A DNA stretch of 64,000 nucleotides from Streptomyces sp. CG1. Lineage in GTDB: Bacteria; Actinomycetota; Actinomycetes; Streptomycetales; Streptomycetaceae. Position 1 is the stretch's first letter; each line of letters opens with the position of its first letter. The translations under genes were made by a program, and so were the position numbers. Location of the stretch: assembly GCF_041080625.1 (NCBI RefSeq), contig NZ_CP163518.1:3410001-3474000 (forward strand), read 5' to 3'. This document shows, in pieces, positions 37,289-48,175 of the stretch. The notes under the pieces were generated by a model, which had not been told where the DNA came from, made no database searches, and saw nothing but the letters and a program-made list of their open reading frames with translations.

Positions 37289-37667
37289 GGTCTGCCTCCT
37301 GATCATTTCTTTGGGAATAACTCAGCCACGCGCGTGCGCGCGTTGCTTGGCCGTAGTCCACACGGGCGGGACGGATCGCGCAAGTACCCGGCCGTTCGGA
37401 CCGCCGAAACGGTGACGATCCCGGCCTTGTCACCGCAACTCCTGGCACCGTATCCCGATTCAGCGTGGCCCACATCACACACATTTGCCTGTTTTGCTCC
37501 ACCTCTCGAACACCTTTGCCAAACGCGTCACACCCCGGGCGTATCGTTGCGTTTTGACCGGCAGAGATGACGTACGCCGCCCCGAGGTAGACGATGGGGA
37601 GCGGTGCAGGCAGGTGCAGAAAAGCAAGAAACAGCAGAAAACGGCCCTCTGACAGGTAAGGAACAGC
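37289..37667. promoter_or_regulatory. Divergent promoter region DUF3052 / aceE
   Basis: 379 bases without a gene, AT-richer near 37450-37560 (for example CACATCACACACATTTGCCTG and GTTGCGTTTTGACC). The aceE promoter is expected there, giving a leader of around 100-150 bases that contains AAGGA before the GTG. No riboswitch core or clear operator was recognised. Confidence 0.45.
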
Positions 37668-40415
<2,748 letters not shown>

Positions 40416-40720
40416 GCGGCAACTGGGGTGGGGGTGGCGTGTCCATTGCCGGGTGCGAGTGAGTGGTGGGCTAGTCGCGAGCGCATACGGCCCGCAACCG
40501 GCAACTGCCCGTAGCCCCACCCCAGTTGCCGACCGGCCCAAGCGCCGCAGGCCGGCGCGCGCGGCCCCCTCCGCTGCGCGCGCCGCGGCCCGGCGGTCCT
40601 CCCTTGCCCTGCGGAGGAGTTGACCCACTGTGACCTGCGGCGCGCGCCCGGTGCGAGGGATCTTTAGCGAAGTCACCCTGATAGGCGAAATCCGCTGAAG
40701 AAGCCCGGCCGGAGCCGGAC
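40416..40720. other. 305-base intergenic region with a long inverted repeat
   Basis: It lies between aceE and the convergent MFS gene and contains no gene that I can support. A 16-bp perfect inverted repeat (GGCAACTGGGGTGGGG, 40418-40433, with CCCCACCCCAGTTGCC, 40515-40530) starts 2 bases after the aceE stop and encloses an 81-base loop that itself has GGCAACTG-like halves. A GC-only stretch follows (about 40550-40620). The repeat probably ends or stabilises the aceE mRNA. Confidence 0.6.
40418..40530. repeat. Long inverted repeat downstream of aceE
   Basis: 16-bp arms with no mismatch, about 80 bases between. The loop contains CCGGCAACTGCCCGTAG, which shares the GGCAACTG core with the left arm, so alternative pairings are possible. 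It may act as a convergent terminator or a 3' mRNA stabiliser. Confidence 0.7.
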
Positions 40721-42340
40721 TCAGATGTGGCCCACGCCCGCACCCGCCTCCGCGTTCGCGCCCCGCTTGGTGAGCAGCGCGACGAGGACGGCGACCGCCG
40801 CCACGCCCGCCGCGACCAGGGAGGCGAGGCTCATGCCGGAGACGAAGGTGTGATGGGCGACCTCGGTGATCTTCGCGGCGACCTGCTCCGGCACCCCCTT
40901 CGGCACCGGCCCCACACCGACCTGCACCGCCTCGGACGCCTTGTGCAGCTGATCCGGGGTCAGCCGCGGCAGCCCGGCGCCCGTCCAGTTGCCCGCCAGA
41001 TCGCTGTCGACCTTGGAGGCCATCACGGCGCCCAGCACCGCCGTACCGAGGCTGCCGCCGATCTGCATGGCCGCCTGCTGGAGACCCCCGGCCACACCGG
41101 ACAGTTCCATGGGGGCGTTGCCGACGATGACCTCGGTGGCGCCGACCATGACCGGCGCCAGGCCGAGGCCGAGCAGAGCGAACCAGATGGACATGACACC
41201 GCTGCCGGTGTCGGCCTTGAGCGTCGACATGCCGTACATGGCGATGGCGGTCGCGGCCATGCCGCCGGCCAGCGGGATGCGCGGGCCCAGCCTGGTGATC
41301 GCGGCGCCGGCGAGCGGCGAGCCGACGATCATCATGCCGGTGAGCGGCAGCAGGTGCAGGCCCGCGTCGATCGGGCTCATGCCGTGGACGTTCTGCAGGT
41401 AGAACGTCACGAAGAACAGGCCGCCCATGAACGCGATGGCCATGAGGACCATCAGCACGACGCCCGCCGAGAGGGGTATCGAGCGGAAGAGGCCGAGCGG
41501 GATCAGCGGCTCCCCGACCCTGGTCTCCCAGAACGAGAACACGGCGAAGAGCACCACGGACGCGGCGATGAAGAGCCAGGTCCTGCCGTCGCCCCAGCCC
41601 CAGGCCGGGGCCTTGATGAGCGCCCACACCAGGCAGAACATCGCGCCGGAGAGCAGCGCGATGCCGAGGATGTCGAAGGAGCGCGGTGCGTGCTCGGCAC
41701 GGTGGTCGAGCAGGATCAGCCCGCCCAGGATCAGAGCGAGCGCACCGACCGGCACGTTGATGAAGAACACCGACTGCCAGTTGACGTGCTCGACGAGGAC
41801 ACCGCCGAGGATCGGGCCGCCCGCGGTGGACGCGCCGATCACCATGCCCCAGATGCCGATGGCCATGTTGAGCTTCTCGGCCGGGAAGGTGGCCCGCAGC
41901 AGGCCGAGCGCGGCCGGCATCAGCAGCGCGCCGAACAGGCCCTGGAACACGCGGAAGGTGACGACCGCGGCGATGCTGTTCGACAGGCCGATGGCGCCCG
42001 AGGCGGCGGCGAAGCCGGTGACGCCGATGAGGAACGTCTGCCGGTGGCCGAAGCGGTCACCGAGCTTGCCCGCGGTGATCAGGGAGACCGCGAGGGCGAG
42101 GAAGTAGCCGTTGGTGATCCACTGCACCTGGGCGAAGGTGGCCCCCAGGTCCTTCTGGATCGCCGGGTTGGCGATGGCCACGATGGTGCCGTCGAGGGCC
42201 ACCATCATGACGCCCACGGCGACGGTGATGAGGGTGAGCCAGGGATGGCCGCGCAGCCCCGCGGCCGGAGGCGACTCGAGCGGGGCTTCCGGCGATGCGT
42301 CCCCCGGCCCCGTCGCGTCGATGGTGGTCTGACTAGTCAT
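40721..42340 (-). CDS. DHA2-family drug efflux MFS transporter
   Basis: A 539-residue 14-helix exporter. Helix 1 is VAVGVMMVALDGTIVAIANPAI, motif A is AGKLGDRFGHRQTFL, motif C is GASTAGGPILGGVLVEHVNWQSVFFINVPVGALA. It lacks the extra C-terminal domain of the DHA2 pump at 12.9-14.9 kb. It is divergent from a TetR gene, 66 bases apart, the classical repressor/efflux pair. ATG 42340 has no Shine-Dalgarno and lies 7 bases after a TAGCCT -10-like box, so the transcript may be leaderless. Confidence 0.9.
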   Translation of the reverse strand: MTSQTTIDATGPGDASPEAPLESPPAAGLRGHPWLTLITVAVGVMMVALDGTIVAIANPAIQKDLGATFAQVQWITNGYFLALAVSLITAGKLGDRFGHRQTFLIGVTGFAAASGAIGLSNSIAAVVTFRVFQGLFGALLMPAALGLLRATFPAEKLNMAIGIWGMVIGASTAGGPILGGVLVEHVNWQSVFFINVPVGALALILGGLILLDHRAEHAPRSFDILGIALLSGAMFCLVWALIKAPAWGWGDGRTWLFIAASVVLFAVFSFWETRVGEPLIPLGLFRSIPLSAGVVLMVLMAIAFMGGLFFVTFYLQNVHGMSPIDAGLHLLPLTGMMIVGSPLAGAAITRLGPRIPLAGGMAATAIAMYGMSTLKADTGSGVMSIWFALLGLGLAPVMVGATEVIVGNAPMELSGVAGGLQQAAMQIGGSLGTAVLGAVMASKVDSDLAGNWTGAGLPRLTPDQLHKASEAVQVGVGPVPKGVPEQVAAKITEVAHHTFVSGMSLASLVAAGVAAVAVLVALLTKRGANAEAGAGVGHI

Positions 42341-42406
42341 ACGTTCGAGGCTAGTGACAGCCTCTGACAATTGACAATCGATTTCATCAGTCGGTAACTG
42401 ACACAT
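42341..42406. promoter_or_regulatory. Divergent promoter/operator region of pump and TetR gene
   Basis: 66 bases. Plus strand: TTGACA (42371-42376), 17 bases, GTAACT (42394-42399), then GACACAT directly before ATG 42407. Minus strand: TTGTCA and TAGCCT with 18 bases between, then 7 bases to ATG 42340. Partly repeated CTGACA/TGACAC elements could bind the TetR protein. Both mRNAs look leaderless. Confidence 0.5.
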
Positions 42407-43042
42407 ATGGAAACACTGCGCGAACGCAAGAAGCAGCGCACCCGAGAGGCACTGCTGAGGGCCGCTCTCGAGCTGTTCACGACCCAGGGTTACGAGCACA
42501 CCACCGTCGACGAGATCGCCGAGGCCGTCGACATCTCGCAGCGCACCTTCTTCCGCTACTTCGCCGGCAAGGAGGACGTGGCCTTCGCGGTGCAGGCCAT
42601 GACGGAGGAGCACTTCGTGGCCGCCGTACGGGCGCGGCCCGCGCACGAGGCGCCGATGGAGGCGCTGCGGCAGGCGGTCCTGGAGGGCTGGGACGCGATC
42701 CGCGGGACCGTCGAGTCGGCCGTCCCGGTCGAGCTGTATCTGCGCATGTACCGGACGATCGAGTCGACGCCCGCGCTGCTCGCCGCCCATCTGCGGCGCT
42801 CGGCGGCCACGGAGGAGAAGATCGCGCGATTGCTGGCCGAACGTGAGGGCGTGGACGTGGACGCCGACCCGCGGCCGCGACTCGCCGTGGCCGTGTTCGG
42901 CGGGGTGATAAGAGTCACCGAGCGGCAGTGGTGCACGAGCGACGACTTCAGCCTGGAGGCCATCCGTCAACTCACCGCGTCCCACCTCGATCAGGTGGGT
43001 TCGGCGCTCACCGGGAACTGGCGCTCCGACCGAGATCGTTGA
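42407..43042 (+). CDS. TetR-family repressor of the adjacent efflux pump
   Basis: A 211-residue TetR regulator. The N-terminal helix-turn-helix is TREALLRAALELFTTQGYEHTTVDEIAEAVDISQRTFFRYFAGKEDVAF (about 12-60). The C-terminal domain is of the MftR-type TetR_C class, with an unknown ligand. Target: the divergent DHA2 pump. No ribosome site is visible; the ATG follows a -10 box by 7 bases, so the gene may be translated leaderless. Confidence 0.9.
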   Translation: METLRERKKQRTREALLRAALELFTTQGYEHTTVDEIAEAVDISQRTFFRYFAGKEDVAFAVQAMTEEHFVAAVRARPAHEAPMEALRQAVLEGWDAIRGTVESAVPVELYLRMYRTIESTPALLAAHLRRSAATEEKIARLLAEREGVDVDADPRPRLAVAVFGGVIRVTERQWCTSDDFSLEAIRQLTASHLDQVGSALTGNWRSDRDR

Positions 43043-43125
43043 CGGTGCGTTCGATGATCCACGAAACGTGATCCCTATCACTCGGTTACCCCGAGACCCT
43101 CTCGTTCTCCTAGTGTGTCCTCCCA

Positions 43126-44343
43126 GTGACTTCCTTCGACACCTCCCCGCAACTGAACGTCTGGCGCGCACTACTGGCGCTGGCCGTGGTGTTCGTGATG
43201 CTCGCGACCACCGGCTGGACCGCCCTGCGCACCCACCGGGAGTCGACCGCACTACAGGCATCGCTCGCCAAGTGGCAGCACGGCAGCATCCACGGCCTCC
43301 ATCTGCCTGACCCCGAGGCCGCACCGGCCCGGATCAGCCGTTTCTTCGCCACCCTCAGCCCCGAGGACCAGAGCCGTCTCGCCCACCGCTACCCGCTCGC
43401 GGTGGGCAACATGAACGGCGCGCCCGTCGACCTGCGCTACCGCGCCAACCACATCGCGCTGGACCAGGCCCGCAAGGTCGAGAAGAAACGCATGCACGAC
43501 ACCCGCCTCAGCGCGGCCGGGCACCAGGACGCGGGCCGTCGTATGCACCGCTACGAGTCCCTGCTGACCCCCGGCCGGCAGATCCTGGCCTTCGACCCCG
43601 AGGGCTCGGGCCGCATCGCGGAGGTGTTCGGAGACCTGGACAAGGCCGGGCGGATCTCTGTCGTCGTCCCCGGCGTCGACACCGATCTGCTCACCTTCCA
43701 GAAGACCTACAGCCCGTACAGCGCCCCGGTCGGCATGGCCGAGGCGCTGTACGGGGCGGAGCGCGCGCAGAGCCCCGCGACCCGGACGGCCGTGATCGCC
43801 TGGGCCGACTACACCGCCCCCGACGGCCTCGGCGTGGACGCGGCGACCGGACTGCGCGCCGAGGAGGGCGCCGTAAGGCTGAACGCCCTGCTGGGCGGCC
43901 TGCCCGGCCGGGCCCCGGTGGCGATGATCTGCCACAGCTACGGCACGGTGGTCTGCGGCGTCGCCGCGCACGGCATGCCGGGCCGGGTGACCGACATAGC
44001 GGTGGCCGCGAGCCCGGGCATGCGGGTCTCCAACGCCTCCCACCTGGGCACAAGGGCCCGGGTGTGGGCCATGCGGGACGCCACCGACTGGATCCAGGAC
44101 GTGCCGTATCTGGAGCTCGGCGGGCTCGGGCACGGCGCCGATCCGGTGTCCTCGGGGTACGGCGCGCGCGTGCTGTCGGCCCGGGACGCACAGGGTCACG
44201 CCGGCTACTTCCAGCCGGGCACGGACAGTCTGCGCAACCTCGCCGACATCGGCGTCGGGGCGTACGACGCGGTGACATGCGCGCATGAGAACAACGCGTG
44301 CCGGACCGGTCTGGCTGATGCGTCTATGGCCGGACGCGCGTAG
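43126..44343 (+). CDS. DUF1023 alpha/beta-hydrolase family protein
   Basis: A 405-residue protein. An N-terminal hydrophobic segment (VWRALLALAVVFVMLATTGW, residues 11-30) anchors or exports it. The DUF1023 hydrolase core has ISVVVPGVDTDLLTF, AVIAWADYTAPDGLG, the nucleophile elbow VAMICHSYGTVVCG (Ser in HSYG, about 270), and a late His in GHGADPVSSGYGARVL. Possible esterase or peptidase of the cell envelope; the substrate is unknown. The start is GTG 43126. It follows the TetR gene by 83 bases on the same strand. Confidence 0.82.
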   Translation: MTSFDTSPQLNVWRALLALAVVFVMLATTGWTALRTHRESTALQASLAKWQHGSIHGLHLPDPEAAPARISRFFATLSPEDQSRLAHRYPLAVGNMNGAPVDLRYRANHIALDQARKVEKKRMHDTRLSAAGHQDAGRRMHRYESLLTPGRQILAFDPEGSGRIAEVFGDLDKAGRISVVVPGVDTDLLTFQKTYSPYSAPVGMAEALYGAERAQSPATRTAVIAWADYTAPDGLGVDAATGLRAEEGAVRLNALLGGLPGRAPVAMICHSYGTVVCGVAAHGMPGRVTDIAVAASPGMRVSNASHLGTRARVWAMRDATDWIQDVPYLELGGLGHGADPVSSGYGARVLSARDAQGHAGYFQPGTDSLRNLADIGVGAYDAVTCAHENNACRTGLADASMAGRA

Positions 44344-44388
44344 AAACAGCAGGAAGTGCGGTCTGCGCGGGTGGCGACGGAGGAGCAC

Positions 44389-45258
44389 GTGCCGCATACG
44401 ATGAGCCGCATGGGTGACGTACTGGCGGGTTTTCATGCCGTCTGGGAGTTCGAGTCCGACTCCGTGCTCATCCGTTACGAACGGGGGATTCGGACACCGA
44501 AGTTGTTCCAGGCGCTCGGGGAACGGCGGATCCCGCTGTCCGCGGTCGAGGGTGTGACGCTCTCCCCGGGCAAGCGCGGCACCGTCGTCCTGCGGCTGCT
44601 GCCGCGCGCCGGCGCCGATCCGCTGATGGAGGCGGCGGACGGGCAGCTGAAGGAGGGCTCCGATCCGTACCGTCTGGTGCTGCCGTCCGAGCGGGAGACG
44701 CTCGCCGAGTCCTACGCGGACGAACTGAAGAGCCTGCTGACCGAGTCGGGGCCCGCCGACCGCCATCTGGTGACCGCACCCGAGGCACCGCTGCACTTCA
44801 AGGCGTACGACGGGAAGGCGAGCTTCGACGGTACGGCCGTGCAGTATCGCTGGTCCTGGACGGGCGCGTCCTCGGCCAAGTGGAAAGCCGGCGACCAGAG
44901 CTTCTCGGTCGCCGACCTCAGCGGCGTGGAGTGGCGGTCGCCGGAGGTCTTCGAGGGGCATCTGCGCCTGATCAGGCGCTCGGCGGACTCGGCGGCGGCC
45001 GTACAGGCCGACCAGGATCCGGCGGCGGTGGTGTTCGGCCTCGGGTATGGGCCGGTGCACGAGTCGTTGCCGTTCGCCGCGGCGGTCCTGGCGGCCGTAC
45101 GCACCCGGGGGCCGGTACCTGCGGTACCGGCCCCGTCACGCAGGGACCCCGCCGACATCGCCGAACGGATCCGGCATCTCGGGGAGTTGCATCAGGCCGG
45201 GCTGGTCACCGACGAGGAGTTCTCCTCCAAGAAGGCCGAGCTGCTGGCGGAGCTGTAG
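44389..45258 (+). CDS. DUF4429 protein with C-terminal SHOCT motif
   Basis: A 289-residue protein. Two similar halves (FHAVWEFESDSVLIRYERGIRTPKLFQALGERRIPLSAVEGVTL and HFKAYDGKASFDGTAVQYRWSWTGASSAKWKAGDQSFSVADLSGVEW) belong to DUF4429, a PH-like family. The last 35 residues (IAERIRHLGELHQAGLVTDEEFSSKKAELLAEL) are a SHOCT oligomerisation helix pair. Function is unknown. GTG 44389 has GGAGGAG 5 bases upstream; ATGs at 44401 and 44410 are alternatives that keep the domain intact. Confidence 0.85.
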   Translation: MPHTMSRMGDVLAGFHAVWEFESDSVLIRYERGIRTPKLFQALGERRIPLSAVEGVTLSPGKRGTVVLRLLPRAGADPLMEAADGQLKEGSDPYRLVLPSERETLAESYADELKSLLTESGPADRHLVTAPEAPLHFKAYDGKASFDGTAVQYRWSWTGASSAKWKAGDQSFSVADLSGVEWRSPEVFEGHLRLIRRSADSAAAVQADQDPAAVVFGLGYGPVHESLPFAAAVLAAVRTRGPVPAVPAPSRRDPADIAERIRHLGELHQAGLVTDEEFSSKKAELLAEL

Positions 45259-46275
45259 TCACTCCCTGCCCGCGGAGGTGAAGGCCATGTCCGCGTACCT
45301 GTCGCCCGCCACCTTGGCCGCGATGGGCTCCAGTTGGGCGAGTTCCCCGGCGGTGAGGGTGATGGCCGTCGCCGCCACGTTCTCCGTCACGCGGCCCGGC
45401 TTGCGGGTGCCCGGGATCGGGACGACCGGGAGGGTGTCGATCGTGGCGCGCTGCTGCACCCAGGCCAGGGCGATCTGGCCCGGGGTGGCGTCATGGGCCG
45501 CGGCGATCGTGCGCAGGGGCTCCAGCAGGGCCGCGTTGGCGTCCGCGTTGGCACCGGTGAAGCGGGGCTGCTGACGGCGGAAGTCGTCGGCTGACAGCTC
45601 CTGTTCGGCGTGGGTGAAGGAGCCGGTGAGGAAGCCGCGGCCGAGCGGCGAGTACGGCACCAGGGCGACGCCCAGGTCACGCGCGGCCGGTACGACCTTC
45701 GCCTCGATGTCCCGGCTGAACAGGGACCACTCCGACTGCACGGCCGCGATCGGGTGCACGGCGTGCGCGGCGCGCAGTTCGTCGGCGGTGACCTCGCTCA
45801 GTCCGAGGTGCTTGACCTTGCCCTCGCGGACCAGCTCCGCCATCGTGCCGACGGTCTCCTCGACGGGAACGTCCGGATCGCGGCGGTGCATGTAGTAGAG
45901 GTCGATCGCCTCGACGTCGAGCCGGCGCAGGCTGGCCTCGACGGCCTCCCGGATGTACGGCGCGTCGTTGCGGATGATCCGCTTAGTCGGGTCGTCCTCG
46001 GGGATCGACAGCGCGAACTTGGTGGCGATGACCACCTCGTCCCGGTGGGCCTTGAAGAACGGGGACAGGAACCGCTCGTTGTCCCCCGCGCCGTAGGCGT
46101 CCGCCGTGTCGTACAGCGTCACGCCCAGCTCCAGCGCCCGCTCCAGTGCGGCGCGCGCCTGGCCGGCGTCCGTGGGGCCGTACGCGAAGCTCATGCCCAT
46201 GCAGCCGAGGCCCTGTACGCCGACCTCCGGTCCGCCCTCGCCGAGCCGTACCGTCGGAATCCTGGCGTCGGTCAT
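45259..46275 (-). CDS. Aldo/keto reductase
   Basis: A 338-residue NADPH-dependent reductase of the AKR11/AKR13 (YajO-type) kind. The catalytic tetrad is visible: Asp and Tyr in LYDTADAYGAGDNE (about 53-67), Lys in VIATKFAL (about 85) and His in YYMHRRDPDVPVEE (about 125). The NADP-binding end is VVPIPGTRKPGRVTENVAA. Its ATG 46275 overlaps the upstream MerR stop (ATGA), so the two form one operon under the MerR promoter. It probably detoxifies aldehydes or ketones. Confidence 0.92.
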   Translation of the reverse strand: MTDARIPTVRLGEGGPEVGVQGLGCMGMSFAYGPTDAGQARAALERALELGVTLYDTADAYGAGDNERFLSPFFKAHRDEVVIATKFALSIPEDDPTKRIIRNDAPYIREAVEASLRRLDVEAIDLYYMHRRDPDVPVEETVGTMAELVREGKVKHLGLSEVTADELRAAHAVHPIAAVQSEWSLFSRDIEAKVVPAARDLGVALVPYSPLGRGFLTGSFTHAEQELSADDFRRQQPRFTGANADANAALLEPLRTIAAAHDATPGQIALAWVQQRATIDTLPVVPIPGTRKPGRVTENVAATAITLTAGELAQLEPIAAKVAGDRYADMAFTSAGRE

Positions 46276-46730
46276 CGCGTGGTCCCCTCCATCGCGTAGA
46301 AACTGATCTTCCGGTCGAGCACGGCGAGCGTGTCCCGCAGTTCGGTGATCCTGTTCAGGACGTCCCGGCGGGTCGACTCCAGCAGGGCCTGCCGCTCCGC
46401 GTAGGTGCTCTCGCCCTCCCGGACCAGCTCCGCGTACCGGACCATGTCCGCCACCGGCATGCCGGTCAGCCGCAGCTTGGTCACGAAGTCCAGCCAGTCC
46501 AGGTCGCGGTTGCTGTAGCGCCGCTGGCCGGTGTGCGAGCGGTCGACATGCGGCATCAGGCCGATCCGCTCGTACCAGCGCAGGGTGTGCGCGGTCAGAC
46601 CGGTGAACGCGACGACCTCGCTGATCGTGTAGCGGTCCTGGCCGTCGGGTCGTGGATGGCGCCTGGGCGGGGCGGAGCAGATGTCGGCGGGGGTCGTTCG
46701 TGCGGTGTCCGCTGGCGTGGTCTGCATCAC
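46272..46730 (-). CDS. MerR-family transcriptional regulator
   Basis: A 152-residue regulator. The winged HTH is YTISEVVAFTGLTAHTLRWYERIGLMPHVDRSHTGQRRYSNRDLDWLDFVTKLRLTGMPVADM, near residue 33 onward; a coiled dimerisation helix follows (ESTYAERQALLESTRRDVLNRITELRDTLAVLDRKI). No metal-binding Cys pair is present, so it is likely an organic-ligand or redox sensor. Start is taken as GTG 46730 (GGAGG 8 bases upstream); ATG 46736 or 46727 are also possible. It regulates itself and the aldo/keto reductase gene through the palindrome at 46754-46771. Confidence 0.88.
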   Translation of the reverse strand: MMQTTPADTARTTPADICSAPPRRHPRPDGQDRYTISEVVAFTGLTAHTLRWYERIGLMPHVDRSHTGQRRYSNRDLDWLDFVTKLRLTGMPVADMVRYAELVREGESTYAERQALLESTRRDVLNRITELRDTLAVLDRKISFYAMEGTTR

Positions 46731-46753
46731 CGTCATGGCCTCCACGCTATGAC

Positions 46754-46771
46754 CTTGGAGTGCACTCCAAG
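46754..46771 (-). promoter_or_regulatory. Perfect 18-bp palindromic MerR operator inside a 19-bp-spaced promoter
   Basis: CTTGGAGTGCACTCCAAG is an exact palindrome. On the minus strand TTGCTT and TAGCGT flank it with 19 bases between, the elongated spacer that MerR proteins untwist to activate. It is 24 bases before the MerR start. Confidence 0.8.
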
Positions 46772-46833
46772 CAAGCGGATCCGGTAAGAAATCCGCAGGA
46801 CGCGGGCCCGGACGCGGGGTTAGCGTGCCGGGC

Positions 46834-47301
46834 ATGAGTCTTGCGCGCCGGGCCCTGCCCGAGGATGCCGGTGAATTGCTGCGGCTGCGGCAGATCATGC
46901 TCGACGCGATCCGGGGCGGCGGGCCGACCGACTGGCACACCGAGTCCCTGCCGACGCTGCGGGAGCGGCTCGGCGCGGCCGACGGGGACTTCGCGGCCTT
47001 CGTCGTGGACCATCCGGACCGGCCGGGGGCGCTGGCCGCACTGGTGGCCGGGACGCTGGAGTACCGGATCGGCAGGGCCGGCAATCCGCACGGGCGGGTC
47101 GGGCATGTGTTCAGCGTGGCGACCGACCCGGACGTCCGGCGCCGCGGGTACGCGCGCGCCTGCATGGAGGAGCTGCTGGGCTGGTTCCGGGAGCAGGGCG
47201 CCGGGCACGTGCTGCTCAACGCCTCCCCGGAAGCCGAACCGCTGTACGCCTCGCTCGGCTTCACGCGCGATCCCGACCCGTCGATGCGGCTGCTGCTGTG
47301 A
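46834..47301 (+). CDS. GNAT-family N-acetyltransferase
   Basis: A 155-residue acetyltransferase. The acetyl-CoA motif A is HVFSVATDPDVRRRGYARACMEELLGWFREQGA (R-R-x-x-G-x-A near residues 105-112). LYASLGFTRDPDPSMRLLL closes the fold. Substrate unknown. ATG 46834 is taken as start; a GTG 9 bases earlier is also in frame. It shares the divergent region with the MerR operon and is followed 19 bases later by the serine hydrolase gene, so they may be co-transcribed. Confidence 0.88.
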   Translation: MSLARRALPEDAGELLRLRQIMLDAIRGGGPTDWHTESLPTLRERLGAADGDFAAFVVDHPDRPGALAALVAGTLEYRIGRAGNPHGRVGHVFSVATDPDVRRRGYARACMEELLGWFREQGAGHVLLNASPEAEPLYASLGFTRDPDPSMRLLL

Positions 47302-47320
47302 GCCGCATAGGCTCGGCACC

Positions 47321-48151
47321 ATGTCGTTGAACAGCCTGACGAGCTTGGCGTCGATCGAGAAGTGGCCCGTCCCCACCGCCGCGGCGGGCGTCGTACATGC
47401 CGACGGGACCGTCCTCGGGACGCACGGACCCGTCGGGCACCGCTTTCCGCTCGCCTCGGTCACCAAGCCGCTGGCGGCCTACGCGGCGCTCGTCGCGTAC
47501 GAGGAGGGCGCGATCGAGCTGGACGAGCCGGCCGGGCCGCCCGGTGCGACCGTCCGCCACCTCCTCGCGCACACCTCCGGGCTGGCCTTCGACGAGCATC
47601 GGGTGACGGCTCCGCCCGGGGAGCGGCGGCTGTACTCCAACGCCGGGTTCGAGCAGCTCGGCGACCACATCGCCAAGGCCACGGACATTCCCTTCGCGGA
47701 GTATCTGCGGCAGGCGGTGCTGGAGCCGCTGGGGATGACGTCCACGTCGCTCGCGGGCTCGCCGGCGAAGGACGGGGTGTCCACGGTGGCCGACCTGCTG
47801 CTGTTCGCGGCGGAGGTGCAGATGCCGCGGCTGCTGGATCCGCGGACGGTCGCGGAGGCGATGAGCGTGCAGTACCCGGGGACGAAGGGGGTGCTGCCGG
47901 GGTACGGGCACCAGAACCCGAACGACTGGGGGCTGGGGTTCGAGATCCGCGACTCCAAGTCACCGCACTGGACCGGCAGTTCGTCTTCCCCTCGCACCTT
48001 CGGTCACTTCGGGCAGTCCGGTACGTTCCTGTGGATCGACCCGGACGCGGGGGCGGCCGGGGTCGCGCTGACGGACCGGGCGTTCGGGCCCTGGGCGACC
48101 GAGGCGTGGCCGGTCTTCACGGACGCGGTGCTCGCGGAGCTGCGCGGCTGA
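47321..48151 (+). CDS. Serine hydrolase of the beta-lactamase / class C family
   Basis: A 276-residue protein with the three motifs of penicillin-recognising enzymes: nucleophile FPLASVTKPLAAY (SxxK, Ser about 46), RLYSNAGFEQLG (YxN, about 105) and HFGQSGTFLW (HxG, about 228). There is no signal peptide, so it is probably a cytosolic esterase or D-aminopeptidase-like enzyme rather than a secreted beta-lactamase. ATG 47321 lies 19 bases after the GNAT gene. It is convergent with the pirin gene. Confidence 0.88.
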   Translation: MSLNSLTSLASIEKWPVPTAAAGVVHADGTVLGTHGPVGHRFPLASVTKPLAAYAALVAYEEGAIELDEPAGPPGATVRHLLAHTSGLAFDEHRVTAPPGERRLYSNAGFEQLGDHIAKATDIPFAEYLRQAVLEPLGMTSTSLAGSPAKDGVSTVADLLLFAAEVQMPRLLDPRTVAEAMSVQYPGTKGVLPGYGHQNPNDWGLGFEIRDSKSPHWTGSSSSPRTFGHFGQSGTFLWIDPDAGAAGVALTDRAFGPWATEAWPVFTDAVLAELRG

Positions 48152-48175
48152 GGCCGGCCGGGGGGCGGGGGCGGG

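Noticed and set aside
47321..48151. Antibiotic-resistance beta-lactamase
   Set aside because: The class C-like motifs are shared with many esterases and peptidases; no signal peptide is present.
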